A stretch of 53,191 nucleotides of DNA, from assembly GCA_009773515.1 (NCBI GenBank), contig WSXX01000035.1, positions 1 through 53,191 on the forward strand, read 5' to 3'. Position numbers and translations under genes: made by a program. The notes under the pieces are model-generated. The model saw only the letters and a program-made list of their open reading frames with translations, was not told the origin of the DNA and did no database searches. Position 1 is the first letter of the stretch; the number at the start of each line of letters is the position of its first letter. This stretch comes from Bacteroidota bacterium (GTDB lineage Bacteria > Bacteroidota > Bacteroidia > Bacteroidales > Lentimicrobiaceae). Shown piece by piece: positions 18,001-26,300 of the stretch.

Positions 18001-19122
18001 AACATTGCACTGGAGCATGGTGAAGCCCAATGGGGCGATTACGATGGAGATGGAGATCTTGATATTCTGCTGGCTGGCGGTATCAGAGAAGAAGATGGCT
18101 CCTTCACCCATATGGCACTGCGCATTTACCGCAATGATGATGAGTCTTATTTTCCGGTTGAGGTAATTTCCGATCTTACCGCAGAAGGCTGGTTCGATCT
18201 GACCGCTGCAACCTGGGCCGACTACGATTCTGACGGAGACGTGGATATACTGGTGGCAGGAAATTACAATTCAGGATCAAATATTGAAGGACGTGCAAGA
18301 ATTTATGCCAACGATGGCGGAATCTTTGCTGACTCAGGCAATGAGTTGCCGGCTCCCCGTGCCAGCGGTGACCGTGGAGGAACATTCTCATGGCTGGATA
18401 TTGATGGGGATGGAGACCTGGATTACTTCATAGCAGGACAGTACTTTGTTCCGGGTGGCAACGGATTGGTTGAAGCTCAAATGCATCTCTATCGCAACGA
18501 TGCACCCGGTATAAACCTGGCGCCAATGGCCCCGTCAGGTCTTGAGGCAAATCAGCAAACCAACAATACTGTGCTGTTGTCATGGTCTCCGGGCAGCGAC
18601 GACCACACTCCATCAAGTGCCCTGACCTATAATCTGGAACTTTTCAGGGATAATGTTCCTGTAGCCCTTCCGGCTCGGACTCCGGAGCCCGGTAATGTAA
18701 GCTCAATTACGCAATGGTTATTATCAGACCTGCCTGACGGAAACTATAAATGGATACTTCAAACAGTTGATGCAGCGTACATTGGAGGTGCCTCCACCAT
18801 GGGTGAATTTGCCGTAGGGGATGTAACCGGTGTGCAGGGTAAAAATGCGTCGGGTGACATTTTCAGCTTGAGCCAGAATTACCCGAACCCTTTCAATAAT
18901 AATACCACGCTCACTTATGTGATTTCTGAGGCCGGAGATGTAACAGTTTCGTTATACAACAGCGAAGGAAAATTGCTCCAGATGCCAGTGAATGAATACA
19001 AGCAAAAAGGCTTACATGAAATTACCCTGAATCTGGCTGATTTGCCGGGCGGAGTTTACTTTTACAGGTTAATGACCGGAAGTTTTTCACAAACAAGAAG
19101 AATGATCAAAATACAAGACTGA
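15004..19122 (+). CDS. Giant T9SS-exported protein with BNR/YCF48-like propeller, PKD and VCBS repeats
   Basis: 1372 residues. Signal peptide to about residue 36. Residues of about 40-650 hold at least nine TTDGGxTW-type BNR/photosystem-assembly-like repeats (TTDGGTTWTQL, STDGGTTWTVG, TTDGGNTWLPV). A PKD domain near 660-735 has SWAWDFGDGE. Seven FG-GAP/VCBS calcium-type motifs follow (DSDGDLDIAVLG, DGDGDLDLVVG, DGDGDLDYFIAG), then an FN3-like stretch and a type A T9SS sorting domain starting NYPNPFN. It is secreted through T9SS and probably anchored or released at the surface. Its ligand is unknown. It stands alone and faces away from the kinase operon. Confidence 0.93.
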   Translation: MKKLPGTTFPFIKAWLKALLLIMYALAFLPPVAMSQWDTQSPLPVNLHVSGIGAPNAQRVFITTEDNPSDNSGALFESNDGGITWVQLDVPFSLYDPFYGLFFLDSQYGWAYGNDNYRTTDGGTTWTQLPLLGSTYFMKFYTPSFGLATGNFGGYISYNGGLEWVESPNGIGVFDFISELNGLGASGDAIYKTTNGGLDFSMVYAGNASAVAYLSSSQALGIVDGNFVRSTDGGTTWTVGSDAGGRYMLSPVSGNVVLAWGRAGDFPDYDDRVFRSADGGLTWSDLGEIMPAGVNDFVVVDPSTIVASDLEGNMYLSEDSGLNWSQTYVSPGQQVGFLSNSVPVFADSQTGYFGYGYGFIIKTTDGGQSWNQISSGSGNSLNDVVRFANGNMIAAGENGTILHNNGNSTWLLSQQLTQSHLKAIQLIDQNNLVMVAETGQVYLSNNSGNTWTASSGLPADLSSAEDVHFTSSTQGWVTGSSYNVSALYRTTDGGNTWLPVPEILGAYTAVDVVGSSVWAANVSGLFYISTDNGTNWVQGEIPGSHQIRDMDFYNENTGYAVGLWGEAFRSSDGGLSWEILPTPNTLDDLTDIFLIGENELWVSTNSNAVYYTSTGGQNWSVMEAGSAGNGYFSAVAASPEGDAWLVGYQGYIEHFTGPPSPPINQPPVASFNFQANGLTINFTDISTDADGTIVSWAWDFGDGEVSDLQNPQHTYLNANTYVVTLTVTDDDGDTGSIFNIIVAQPGPGGTFGIFTEVTPPDPLFVTPQDEDFWVISTAPADYDSDGDLDIAVLGYYVVYNESVEDRLVLLRNDGPAGEAEWEFSYLEVSLGSQTTGSSDMAWADADGDGDLDLVVGTDASTVIYKNDAGILVQTDTEIPGYWEDNSQAEFDLRSITWADYDNDGDPDLLVPSAFDFETFSYQTKLMRNDGPDGTGGFVFTDSGADIASTSHAQSAWADADGDQDLDLLLVNVAPLTGESFIRHYRNDGNGVFFAGNILGNIALEHGEAQWGDYDGDGDLDILLAGGIREEDGSFTHMALRIYRNDDESYFPVEVISDLTAEGWFDLTAATWADYDSDGDVDILVAGNYNSGSNIEGRARIYANDGGIFADSGNELPAPRASGDRGGTFSWLDIDGDGDLDYFIAGQYFVPGGNGLVEAQMHLYRNDAPGINLAPMAPSGLEANQQTNNTVLLSWSPGSDDHTPSSALTYNLELFRDNVPVALPARTPEPGNVSSITQWLLSDLPDGNYKWILQTVDAAYIGGASTMGEFAVGDVTGVQGKNASGDIFSLSQNYPNPFNNNTTLTYVISEAGDVTVSLYNSEGKLLQMPVNEYKQKGLHEITLNLADLPGGVYFYRLMTGSFSQTRRMIKIQD

Positions 19123-19257
19123 AGGTAATAAAAAATGTCCACTCCCTGAGGTAAATCATAGGGTTCTCTTTGACATTGCAATACCATCCTGGGCTTGAAA
19201 TGTTGTGTAGCTGCTTCAATAGATATTATTGCATTCATAATTGTACTGTATTACCTG

Positions 19258-19305
19258 AACTGAAATGTAAAGAAAATCATCACTTCTTTCCATTTCAGTT
19301 TTTTT
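19258..19305 (+). terminator. Terminator-like hairpin after the giant T9SS gene
   Basis: AACTGAAATG (19258-19267) pairs with CATTTCAGTT (19291-19300), extended inward by AAAGAA with TTCTTT, and is followed by seven T residues. It lies 136 nt after the stop codon. Confidence 0.6.
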
Positions 19306-19548
19306 CTGTTTAGAAAATTGGAAAATCTATACATAAGAGATAGTCTCAGGGGAACGGTATTGCATATGCCACTCAGCATCAGGCAAGGATAGTACATGTA
19401 ATTCTGATGCCTGCAAGCCTACATCCCCCCGCTGAGAGGAATTTGTTATTCAATGTATTCCAACGGTTTTGTGGTTTTTCTAACTCCTTCGACCTAAGCT
19501 TGAGTCGCTTAATCCTGTTTTTCTGTCACTCAGGCCGTTAGGCCTCGT

Positions 19549-19661
19549 ATCAGTCCCGCGACTGCCTAAAATTCGACCATAATGTAATCGTCATTCGAGA
19601 TTTCCATGTCTTAAACAATCGCGTCCGGAAGTCGATTTTAGAAGGTCGCTCCCGCGGATAC
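19549..19661. repeat. Long imperfect hairpin repeat, copy 2
   Basis: The same layout as 6431-6543: outer TATCAG/CGGATA, GCGAC (19558-19562) with GTCGC (19645-19649), and CTAAAATTCGAC with GTCGATTTTAG (19631-19641). Relative to copy 1, an A-T pair has become G-C and a T-A pair has become C-G, preserving the stem. The loop sequence is poorly conserved. Confidence 0.55.
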
Positions 19662-19842
19662 TGAAAATTTGTGCTCTTCTTTACTCAAGCGTAAAAACCG
19701 ACACTTCTTTTCATTTCAGTTTTTCTTTGTAAGGAAAACCGGATAATTTAAACATAACCTCGTACTTCAATTAATTCAGCAACAATTATGTTTCATCGGT
19801 TGTTTAATAACATATGAACAGACACATTAATACATTTTAACC

Positions 19843-21276
19843 GTGAAACGAACACTGATCATTTCAACTGTCCTCTTTGCTGCAGTGTTTGCAGGAATGA
19901 TGGGGCTTATGTCATTGAAAAATGAACCATCTGCCAGCAGAAGCTCCGAAGAAAATTCTGCAGCCCTCAATTACCAGACCTATTGTGCAGGATGCCACGG
20001 CGATAACCTGGAAAAGTTCACCGCTAAAAAGTGGATGGATGAACCTGACAACGCTTCGGTCATCAACAGCATAAAACTGGGAATTGAATCTGAGGGTATG
20101 CCGGCATTTCAGAACACCTTTTCAGATTCAGAACTTGAAGAACTTGCTGCCTATGTCAAAAAAGGAATTCCTGACGACAGAAGTTCACTGAAACCTGCAG
20201 TCAGATCAGGCGAGGTGACAAAATCGGAAGTGCAGGATTTTATCGTTGAAACGGTAGTTACAGGATTGGATGTTCCCTGGGGTCTTGTATTACTGCCCGA
20301 TGGAGATCTGCTGATTTCGGAAAGAGCCGGAACTTTACATCGTTTTTCAAAAGGAAAACTATCGCTACCCATTCAGGGATTACCGCCAATCAAAGCAAAA
20401 GGTCAGGGCGGTTTGCTCGACTTATGCCTGCATCCCGACTACGCAGAAAATGGCTGGATTTATATCGCTTACAGTGCCCTGAATCCCGAAAAGGGAAATT
20501 CCAACAGCAATACTGCCATTATGCGGGCTAAGCTTGATGGAAATAAACTGGTGGATCAGCAGGTGATTTTCACGGGAGATCCTTTCACCGACAGATCGCA
20601 TCACTACGGATGTAAACTTGCTTTTGATGATAAAGGACATCTGTTTTTCGGAATCGGCGATCGTGGTCAGCATTTCGACTTTCCGCAGAAACTCGACAAT
20701 GCCAATGGAAAAATGCACCGCATCAACGATGATGGTTCAATTCCAAAGGACAATCCGTTTGTAAATACAAAAGGAGCCATTGCATCCATATACAGTTACG
20801 GACACCGGAATCCGCAAGGTACTAGCATACATCCGCAAACCGGGGAGCTTTGGGTATCCGAACATGGTCCGAAGGGTGGTGATGAATTAAATCTGGTTGT
20901 ACCGGCTAAAAACTATGGCTGGCCCGTTATTTCTTACGGAATTAACTACAACGGCACCATTCTCACTGAGTTAACGGAAAAAGAAGGAATGGAGCAACCC
21001 GTGCATTACTGGACACCGTCAATTGCGCCTTGCGGAATGACTTTCCTTACCGGCGACAAATACAAAAAGTGGCAAAACAATCTTTTTATAGGTTCATTGC
21101 GGTTTGAGTATCTGGAAAGGGTGGTAATCAACGGCAACTCGGTAATGCACACCGAAAAACTGCTCGAAGGCATAGGGCGTGTAAGAAATGTGGTGGTTGG
21201 TAATGACGGGCTGATTTATGTAGCCACCGAAAATCCGGGGAAGATTGTGAGGTTGGTTCCGGTGGGAAGAGAGTGA
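19843..21276 (+). CDS. Cytochrome c-PQQ-dependent sugar dehydrogenase fusion
   Basis: 477 residues with a GTG start; no better ATG is in frame nearby. An N-terminal hydrophobic segment (residues 4-24) exports or anchors it. A class I cytochrome c domain has the haem motif CAGCH at 48-52 and a likely axial Met at about 86 (GMPAFQ). From about residue 130 follows a soluble-glucose-dehydrogenase/YliI-type propeller (LDVPWGLVLLPDG, GQGGLLDLCLHPDY, YGHRNPQGTSIHP, SEHGPKGGDELN). Such enzymes oxidise aldose sugars in the periplasm with PQQ. The fused haem could pass electrons on to the respiratory chain. No PQQ synthesis genes are in the window. A TonB receptor follows 180 nt downstream. Confidence 0.9.
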   Translation: MKRTLIISTVLFAAVFAGMMGLMSLKNEPSASRSSEENSAALNYQTYCAGCHGDNLEKFTAKKWMDEPDNASVINSIKLGIESEGMPAFQNTFSDSELEELAAYVKKGIPDDRSSLKPAVRSGEVTKSEVQDFIVETVVTGLDVPWGLVLLPDGDLLISERAGTLHRFSKGKLSLPIQGLPPIKAKGQGGLLDLCLHPDYAENGWIYIAYSALNPEKGNSNSNTAIMRAKLDGNKLVDQQVIFTGDPFTDRSHHYGCKLAFDDKGHLFFGIGDRGQHFDFPQKLDNANGKMHRINDDGSIPKDNPFVNTKGAIASIYSYGHRNPQGTSIHPQTGELWVSEHGPKGGDELNLVVPAKNYGWPVISYGINYNGTILTELTEKEGMEQPVHYWTPSIAPCGMTFLTGDKYKKWQNNLFIGSLRFEYLERVVINGNSVMHTEKLLEGIGRVRNVVVGNDGLIYVATENPGKIVRLVPVGRE

Positions 21277-21284
21277 GGCTGGAG

Positions 21285-21440
21285 GGCGGAGGTCAGAAGC
21301 CAGAGGTCAGAAGCCGGATGTCGGGCAGCCCCTCGTCCCTTTCTCCCGTCCCTCGTCCCTTTTCACCGTCCCTCGCCCCTTTTCACCTCCCCTTGTCTCC
21401 CCGTCTCCTGGTCTCCTTGTCCAAAAAGCGTCCCTTTCCA
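21285..21440. repeat. Low-complexity pyrimidine-rich minisatellite
   Basis: Short related words (GCCAGAGGTCAGAAG, CCCGTCCCTCGTCCC, TCTCCTGGTCTCCTTGTCC) are reiterated between the dehydrogenase and the TonB receptor. The reverse complement of the same words fills 34090-34620. An open frame across it is a by-product of the repeats. Confidence 0.7.
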
Positions 21441-21456
21441 AAATCCGAAATCCGAA

Positions 21457-23520
21457 ATGCCTAACCCGCTTCTATTAATCAAAATCTCAATCACTCTGGT
21501 ATTCCTATCATGCCTGTTTAATACCCATGCCCAAACAGCGGATCAGCAACCGCCAGCCAATCAGAAACCTGACACCACAATTCTGCTGGGGCCGGTCACC
21601 ATTGAAGGTTATCAGTTAAGCACACGATTGCAGACATTTCCGGGCAATCTTTCAGTGCTTGGCGCTGACGATCTTCAGCTTTCTGACGGCACCAATATGG
21701 CAACAACGCTCAACACCATTCCCGGCGTAAGTATGCAAAGCGGAACTTACGCCACCAACCGCATCGTCATCAGGGGAATGGGAAGTCGCACACCTTACAA
21801 TACCAACCGCATCAGATCATACATTAACGATATACCAATCACAACATCCGACGGCATTTCGGCACCAGAAGAAATTGATCAGCTAAGCCTCGGTCGGATT
21901 GAAGTGCTCAGAGGCCCTTCTTCAGCTCTTTACGGTTCTGGTTTGGGAGGAAGTATCATCCTGTTCACACCTGAAAAACTGCAGAATGAAGGAGTATTCA
22001 GCCTGAATTACGGAAGTTTCAACACCCTGAGAACCAATCTCTCGGGAACAGTAAATACCAAAAATACAAGTCTATGGGGAAGTCTAAGCCATCTGCAATC
22101 GGACGGCCACCGGGCAAACAATGAATACAATAGAACCTCCTTCATTACCACGGCAAAGTGGAAACAACCAAAATGGACTCTTAATTCAACCCTTCTACTC
22201 ACTACTTCGGATGGTGAAATTCCAAGTTCGCTGGGCAAAACTCAATTTGAATATGATCCGAAAGCGGCTGCAGCCAACTGGGAAGCCATAGAAGGGCACA
22301 AGAAAAACCAGAAAGCAATGGCAGGCGTCACCCTCACAAACATTCTTTCACCAAAGCTCACCAATCAGTTTACACTGCATGGGAAGTGGAGCGATAACTT
22401 TGAAAAACGCCCCTTCAACAACCTCAGCGATCAGACATTAAGTGCCGGAATACGCGGCAAGCTGAGATATTTCAGACCTTTAACAGATTGGGTGCTGGGC
22501 ATCGACTGGATTGCCGAACAGTACAAATGGAAACTCGACAAGGATGATATACTTCTGAACGAAAACCGTGAAAACCGCAATCAGTTCAGCGTGTTTGCCA
22601 TTTTAAATTACCGGCCAACTGCCAGACTCAGCCTTTCCGTAGCCGGAACCGTTAACCACATCAGCTACAAACTCACTGATTTATTTGCGGCCAACGGGGA
22701 TCAATCTGGCACGCGGAATTTCCCGGTGATTGTATCTCCGCGATTCGGGTTGAACTATGCCGCCAGTGATCAAATCGCCTTTTATGCTTCGCTTGGTCAT
22801 GGCTTTTCAATGCCTTCGCCCGAGGAAACGCTTTTACCTGCCGGAGATGTAAATCCTGACATCAAACCGGAACAAGGCATGCAATACGAAGCCGGAACGC
22901 GGCTCAATATCTTTGGAAAAGCTATGGAGGCAGAAGTTTCCGTTTATTGGATTGAACTCAACAACTTACTGGTTACCAAGCGGGTTACCGAAGATATTTT
23001 TACCGGAATGAATGCCGGCAAAACCCGCCATCAGGGACTTGAATTGTTGCTGCGCAACCGGATTCTCGATTTCAGCAGCTTCCCGGGGAAACTGAATACA
23101 ACTTTCAGCTACACATTTTCACAAAACCGTTTTGTAGATTTTACCGATGATGGAAATACACACGATGGCAATGATCTGCCCGGCATCCCCGATCAATATG
23201 CACAATTGCAGCTTTCGTGGAATCCATATAAAAAGCTGGAGGTTTTCACTCACCTGCAATACACCGGCAATCAGTATTTAAACGACGCAAACTCAATAAA
23301 ATATCAAGGCTATTTTCTGCTCAACTTAAAGGCCGCAAATCAATTTCAGATCAGAAAAGCAGGAATTTTTAAATTGTATGCAGGAATCAATAACCTGACC
23401 AACACACATTATGCATCCATGTTGCTTGTCAATGCCCTGGGATTTGGAAACAGTGAACCGCGTTACTATTATCCCGGATTGCCACGGCATTTTTATGCGG
23501 GTGTGGAATTCAGGTTTTGA
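21457..23520 (+). CDS. TonB-dependent outer membrane receptor
   Basis: 687 residues with a signal peptide ending near THAQ (about residue 26). The plug domain includes LNTIPGVSMQSG, NRIVIRGMGSR and RIEVLRGPSSALYG. The rest is an alternating beta-barrel ending in the aromatic YAGVEFRF typical of outer membrane proteins. It has no N-terminal carboxypeptidase-like domain and is shorter than SusC proteins, so it fits the vitamin/siderophore/metal receptor class. It is powered by TonB-ExbB-ExbD. Being next to a PQQ enzyme raises the possibility of PQQ uptake, as known for E. coli YncD of similar size; this is inference only. Confidence 0.92.
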   Translation: MPNPLLLIKISITLVFLSCLFNTHAQTADQQPPANQKPDTTILLGPVTIEGYQLSTRLQTFPGNLSVLGADDLQLSDGTNMATTLNTIPGVSMQSGTYATNRIVIRGMGSRTPYNTNRIRSYINDIPITTSDGISAPEEIDQLSLGRIEVLRGPSSALYGSGLGGSIILFTPEKLQNEGVFSLNYGSFNTLRTNLSGTVNTKNTSLWGSLSHLQSDGHRANNEYNRTSFITTAKWKQPKWTLNSTLLLTTSDGEIPSSLGKTQFEYDPKAAAANWEAIEGHKKNQKAMAGVTLTNILSPKLTNQFTLHGKWSDNFEKRPFNNLSDQTLSAGIRGKLRYFRPLTDWVLGIDWIAEQYKWKLDKDDILLNENRENRNQFSVFAILNYRPTARLSLSVAGTVNHISYKLTDLFAANGDQSGTRNFPVIVSPRFGLNYAASDQIAFYASLGHGFSMPSPEETLLPAGDVNPDIKPEQGMQYEAGTRLNIFGKAMEAEVSVYWIELNNLLVTKRVTEDIFTGMNAGKTRHQGLELLLRNRILDFSSFPGKLNTTFSYTFSQNRFVDFTDDGNTHDGNDLPGIPDQYAQLQLSWNPYKKLEVFTHLQYTGNQYLNDANSIKYQGYFLLNLKAANQFQIRKAGIFKLYAGINNLTNTHYASMLLVNALGFGNSEPRYYYPGLPRHFYAGVEFRF

Positions 23521-23954
23521 AATACGATGACCTCTAATAATCAATGTATTGTCATATTGAGCAGAGTCGAAATATGAATAATTACATACTCGCTCACACT
23601 TTCAACCATTAATCATACATACTTTTAAAGCGGTGTCGAAATACGATTATCAGCAAAGCAGAATAGCCATTTCACATTAGGAAGACAATGTGTGAATGAT
23701 GGAAACAATTCATGAAATCATATAACGATTGCATAAAGTACTATAGTCATCTTTGTAAACCGATAAAACATTAAATCTATTCTTCAAACATCCTGTTTGC
23801 GTTAGCTGAACCTTTCGGAACTTTCATAAACAGCAACAGATAAATGTGCCGGCACATATTGTGATGGCGACAGGAGATGAAATATTACCTCCCGATGTAG
23901 CCTTGTTGATGCACGAAAAATAAAACGTTTTTTGAACTTTAAAAATAAAATCCA
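23521..23954. other. Intergenic region with a 14-bp palindrome
   Basis: No gene is seen. GAGCAGAGTCGAAATATG (23555-23572) and GTGTCGAAATACG (23632) resemble the GTCGAAG micro-elements elsewhere. A perfect palindrome, ATGTGCCGGCACAT, lies at 23844-23857, 98 nt before the baeRF start; it could be an operator. Confidence 0.4.
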
Positions 23955-25109
23955 ATGGAATTACTTACAAAAGAATTAATTCAGGAGCTTCTGGCAGCAG
24001 AGCAATCGCCATGTCTTTCCCTTTTTATGCCAACCCATAAAAACCACCCGGAAAATCTTCAGGATATCATCCTTTTTAAAAATCTTGTACGGGAAATGAA
24101 AGAATCGTTGTTGCAAAAATATTCAGGCGATGAGACACAAAAACATCTTAAACCTTTCGAGTCTCTTGCTGAGGATGAAAATTTCTGGAACCATACATCT
24201 GAAGGTTTGGCTGTTTTTAGTGCAGAGGGTTTGTTTAAAGTTGTAGGTGTAAATAAATCGTTTGATGAATTGGCCATGGTTGCAGACAGTTTCCATACCA
24301 AACCGCTGCGGCAATATTTACAATCTCTTGACCATTTCCACGTTTTGGGCGTATCGCTTCACGAAGTCCGGCTTTTCGAAGGCACACGTCATTCACTTAC
24401 CGAAGTTGAACTAAATGATGATACTCCAAAAACCATTACTGAAGCTCTTGGAGATGAATTGACAGAAAAGCATACAACTGTTGCCTCTTATGGTGGTTCA
24501 GCAGGAGAAAGTTCGTCCATGCATCACGGTCATGGTGGCAGAAAAGATGAAACTGAAATAGATGCTGAACGATTTTTTCGTGTCGTTGCGAATACGATTG
24601 ACGAACAATATTCGAAACCTTCAGGCTGGCCACTGATTCTGGCAGCATTAGCTGAACACCACAACCTTTTTCAAAAGGTCAATAAAAATCCATTATTACT
24701 AACCAATGGAATTACAATCGACCCTTCATCAGTTTCACCGGACAAACTTGCAATTATGGCCTGGGAAATAATGGAACCTGAATATAACCTGAAACTTGAC
24801 AACCTGGTTTCATGGTTTGAGCAGGCAAGGGCAAATGGCAAAGGTAGTGATGACTACAAGGAAGTTGCTGTAGCTGCAGTTGAGGGAAGGGTTGATACGC
24901 TTATTGTTGAATCTGACCGGATTATTGCCGTCAGGGTAACCAATCTGGTGACTGGAAATACACAGAATAAAGATCTGACAAATCCGAGAGTAGATGACCT
25001 GCTCGACGATCTGGGTGAATTGGTCATAAAAATGGGCGGGCAGGTGATGGTTCTTCCTCCCGATAAGATGCCTTCTGAAACAGGACTGGCAGCAATATTT
25101 CGTTACTAA
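23955..25109 (+). CDS. Bacterial archaeo-eukaryotic release factor (baeRF family 3-like) protein
   Basis: 384 residues, cytoplasmic. The start (LTKELIQELLAAEQSPCLSLFMPTH), the VSLHEVRLFEG block at about 135, a Gly/His-rich loop near 175-195 (SMHHGHGGRKDE) and the C-terminal LDDLGELVIKMGGQVMVLP match the layout of baeRF proteins, distant relatives of eRF1/Pelota. The expected catalytic loop is glycine-rich but has no GGQ tripeptide. Families of this type are proposed to act on stalled ribosomes. The next gene, 15 nt on, resembles a ribosome hibernation factor, consistent with a ribosome-directed stress module. Family call is fairly sure, function inferred. Confidence 0.75.
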   Translation: MELLTKELIQELLAAEQSPCLSLFMPTHKNHPENLQDIILFKNLVREMKESLLQKYSGDETQKHLKPFESLAEDENFWNHTSEGLAVFSAEGLFKVVGVNKSFDELAMVADSFHTKPLRQYLQSLDHFHVLGVSLHEVRLFEGTRHSLTEVELNDDTPKTITEALGDELTEKHTTVASYGGSAGESSSMHHGHGGRKDETEIDAERFFRVVANTIDEQYSKPSGWPLILAALAEHHNLFQKVNKNPLLLTNGITIDPSSVSPDKLAIMAWEIMEPEYNLKLDNLVSWFEQARANGKGSDDYKEVAVAAVEGRVDTLIVESDRIIAVRVTNLVTGNTQNKDLTNPRVDDLLDDLGELVIKMGGQVMVLPPDKMPSETGLAAIFRY

Positions 25110-25124
25110 CTAAATTTAAAAAAA

Positions 25125-25439
25125 ATGATAGTACAATTTAACACAGATAAAAATGTAGCCGGTAGTGAAGAACTCAAGGCTTCATCAACTTCTTTAATAT
25201 CGGAAGAACTTAGCAGGTTCAGTCAGCAGATAACCAGGGTTGAAGTTCATCTCTCAGATGAAGATGGCAATAAAGACACGGGCAACGATAAGCGCTGTAT
25301 GATAGAAGCACGGCTTGCAGGAATGAACCCAATCGCAGTTACCAATCAGGCAAACAACCATGAACAGGCCCTTTCCGGCGCTATTGACAAATTGAAAAGT
25401 TCTCTTGAAAAGGCAACCGGACGGCTAAAAGATTATTAA
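25125..25439 (+). CDS. HPF/RaiA-like ribosome-associated protein
   Basis: 104 residues with the beta-alpha-beta-beta-beta-alpha order of the S30AE/HPF family: an N-terminal strand (MIVQFNTDKN), helix (ISEELSRFSQQ), strands (ITRVEVHLSDEDG, DKRCMIEARLAG, NPIAVTNQANN) and a terminal helix (ALSGAIDKLKSSLEKATGRL). Family members bind the 30S decoding region and silence ribosomes. It lacks the C-terminal dimerisation domain of long HPF. It follows the baeRF gene by 15 nt and is almost certainly cotranscribed with it. Confidence 0.7.
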   Translation: MIVQFNTDKNVAGSEELKASSTSLISEELSRFSQQITRVEVHLSDEDGNKDTGNDKRCMIEARLAGMNPIAVTNQANNHEQALSGAIDKLKSSLEKATGRLKDY

Positions 25440-25501
25440 TTGCAGCTGTCCGGGGGAAATTAAAATTGTGCTTGCCGCAACGTCCCGCCTGTACTGCATT
25501 G

Positions 25502-25519
25502 CTTTGGGCATGCCCAAAG
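25502..25519. promoter_or_regulatory. Perfect 18-bp palindrome
   Basis: CTTTGGGCATGCCCAAAG is self-complementary along its whole length. It lies 63 nt after the HPF-like stop, in a 289-nt gene-free stretch. No T run follows, so a simple terminator is unlikely; a dimeric-protein site or micro-element are alternatives. Confidence 0.4.
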
Positions 25520-25728
25520 ACTCTGGTAGGTTTCAAATGAGCAAATAAAATTGGTGTTTAAAATAGTTCTGATTTTCGTCTTAATGATTGAATGCCCTGC
25601 ACAGCAAGGGAAGGTTTCGGGATATTGTATGTAGCGGCCAAAGAAGCTTATCAGGAATAATCAAAAAAACATTTGCAATTACTGCTTTTTAGAGGATAAT
25701 TTTTAACTTTCAGGTCAAATTCAAGACC

Positions 25729-26037
25729 ATGGAAAAGTTAAAAATTGTAAATGGATTTTCTTTAATTATCCTTTTATCAGCTTCGCTTATTTTATTATCA
25801 GGCTGTGCCAACAACGAAGCGGTTAAAGAATGTCTCAACGGGCAGACTTACGGATTCTGGTATGGTCTGTTTCATGGAATTATTGCACCAGTTAATCTGG
25901 TGCTGATGCTCTTCAGAGATGATATCACTGTATTTGCCCCCAATAACAACGGTGTTTGGTATGCTTTCGGGTTTGTGATTGGAAGCGGTGGATGGGGATT
26001 CTTTGGTGGCCGCGGGGCATCAGGAAGATGCAAGTAA
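25729..26037 (+). CDS. Small lipoprotein with hydrophobic C-terminal part
   Basis: 102 residues. The N-terminal signal ends in a lipobox (LLSGC, Cys at about 26), so it is probably lipidated and membrane-attached. The mature part has hydrophobic segments (FWYGLFHGIIAPVNLVLMLF and a Gly/Phe/Trp-rich end GSGGWGFFGG) separated by a short loop. The WYGLFHG...APVNL pattern resembles small conserved proteins of unknown function. Nothing in the neighbourhood assigns a role. Confidence 0.75.
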   Translation: MEKLKIVNGFSLIILLSASLILLSGCANNEAVKECLNGQTYGFWYGLFHGIIAPVNLVLMLFRDDITVFAPNNNGVWYAFGFVIGSGGWGFFGGRGASGRCK

Positions 26038-26225
26038 GGGCTTTTATAATCTTTAATAGAACCTTTTAAACTCTTTGGTGGTTGAATTTATCAGTCCGCC
26101 ATAGGCGTCATCTGTACATGCAGAACTTAAGTTTGGACTAATAAGGTCATTAAAACAGGACAATTTGTTTTTATTGAATCCTTCCAGATGTTTCACTCAT
26201 GTCCATATCATGTCCATTGGCTTAA

Positions 26226-26257
26226 CTTGTTTTCACACCTTCTGACAGATACTTTTG
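26226..26257 (+). promoter_or_regulatory. Bacteroidota-type promoter
   Basis: CTTG (26226-26229), a 20-nt spacer and TACTTTTG (26250-26257) match the -33/-7 consensus, 43 nt before the ATG of the T9SS propeller gene. Confidence 0.5.
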
Positions 26258-26300
26258 CAGGTGAAAAGAAAAAACTCTTTAACCCGTAAAAAACCTGATT

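Larger units (their letters stand above)
19123..19842. repeat. Gene-free region with dispersed repeats and direct repeats
   Basis: 720 nt without a gene. A segment at about 19279-19335 recurs at about 19694-19752 (shared words ACTTCTTT, CATTTCAGTTTTT and AACATA). Between them lies the repeat that begins CTTGAGTCGCTTAATCC at about 19499 and contains the second long hairpin. Confidence 0.65.

Noticed and set aside
21273-21464. Short plus-strand frame after the PQQ dehydrogenase
   Set aside because: Composition is that of the pyrimidine-rich minisatellite; the product is Ser/Pro/Arg repeats without a recognisable fold.
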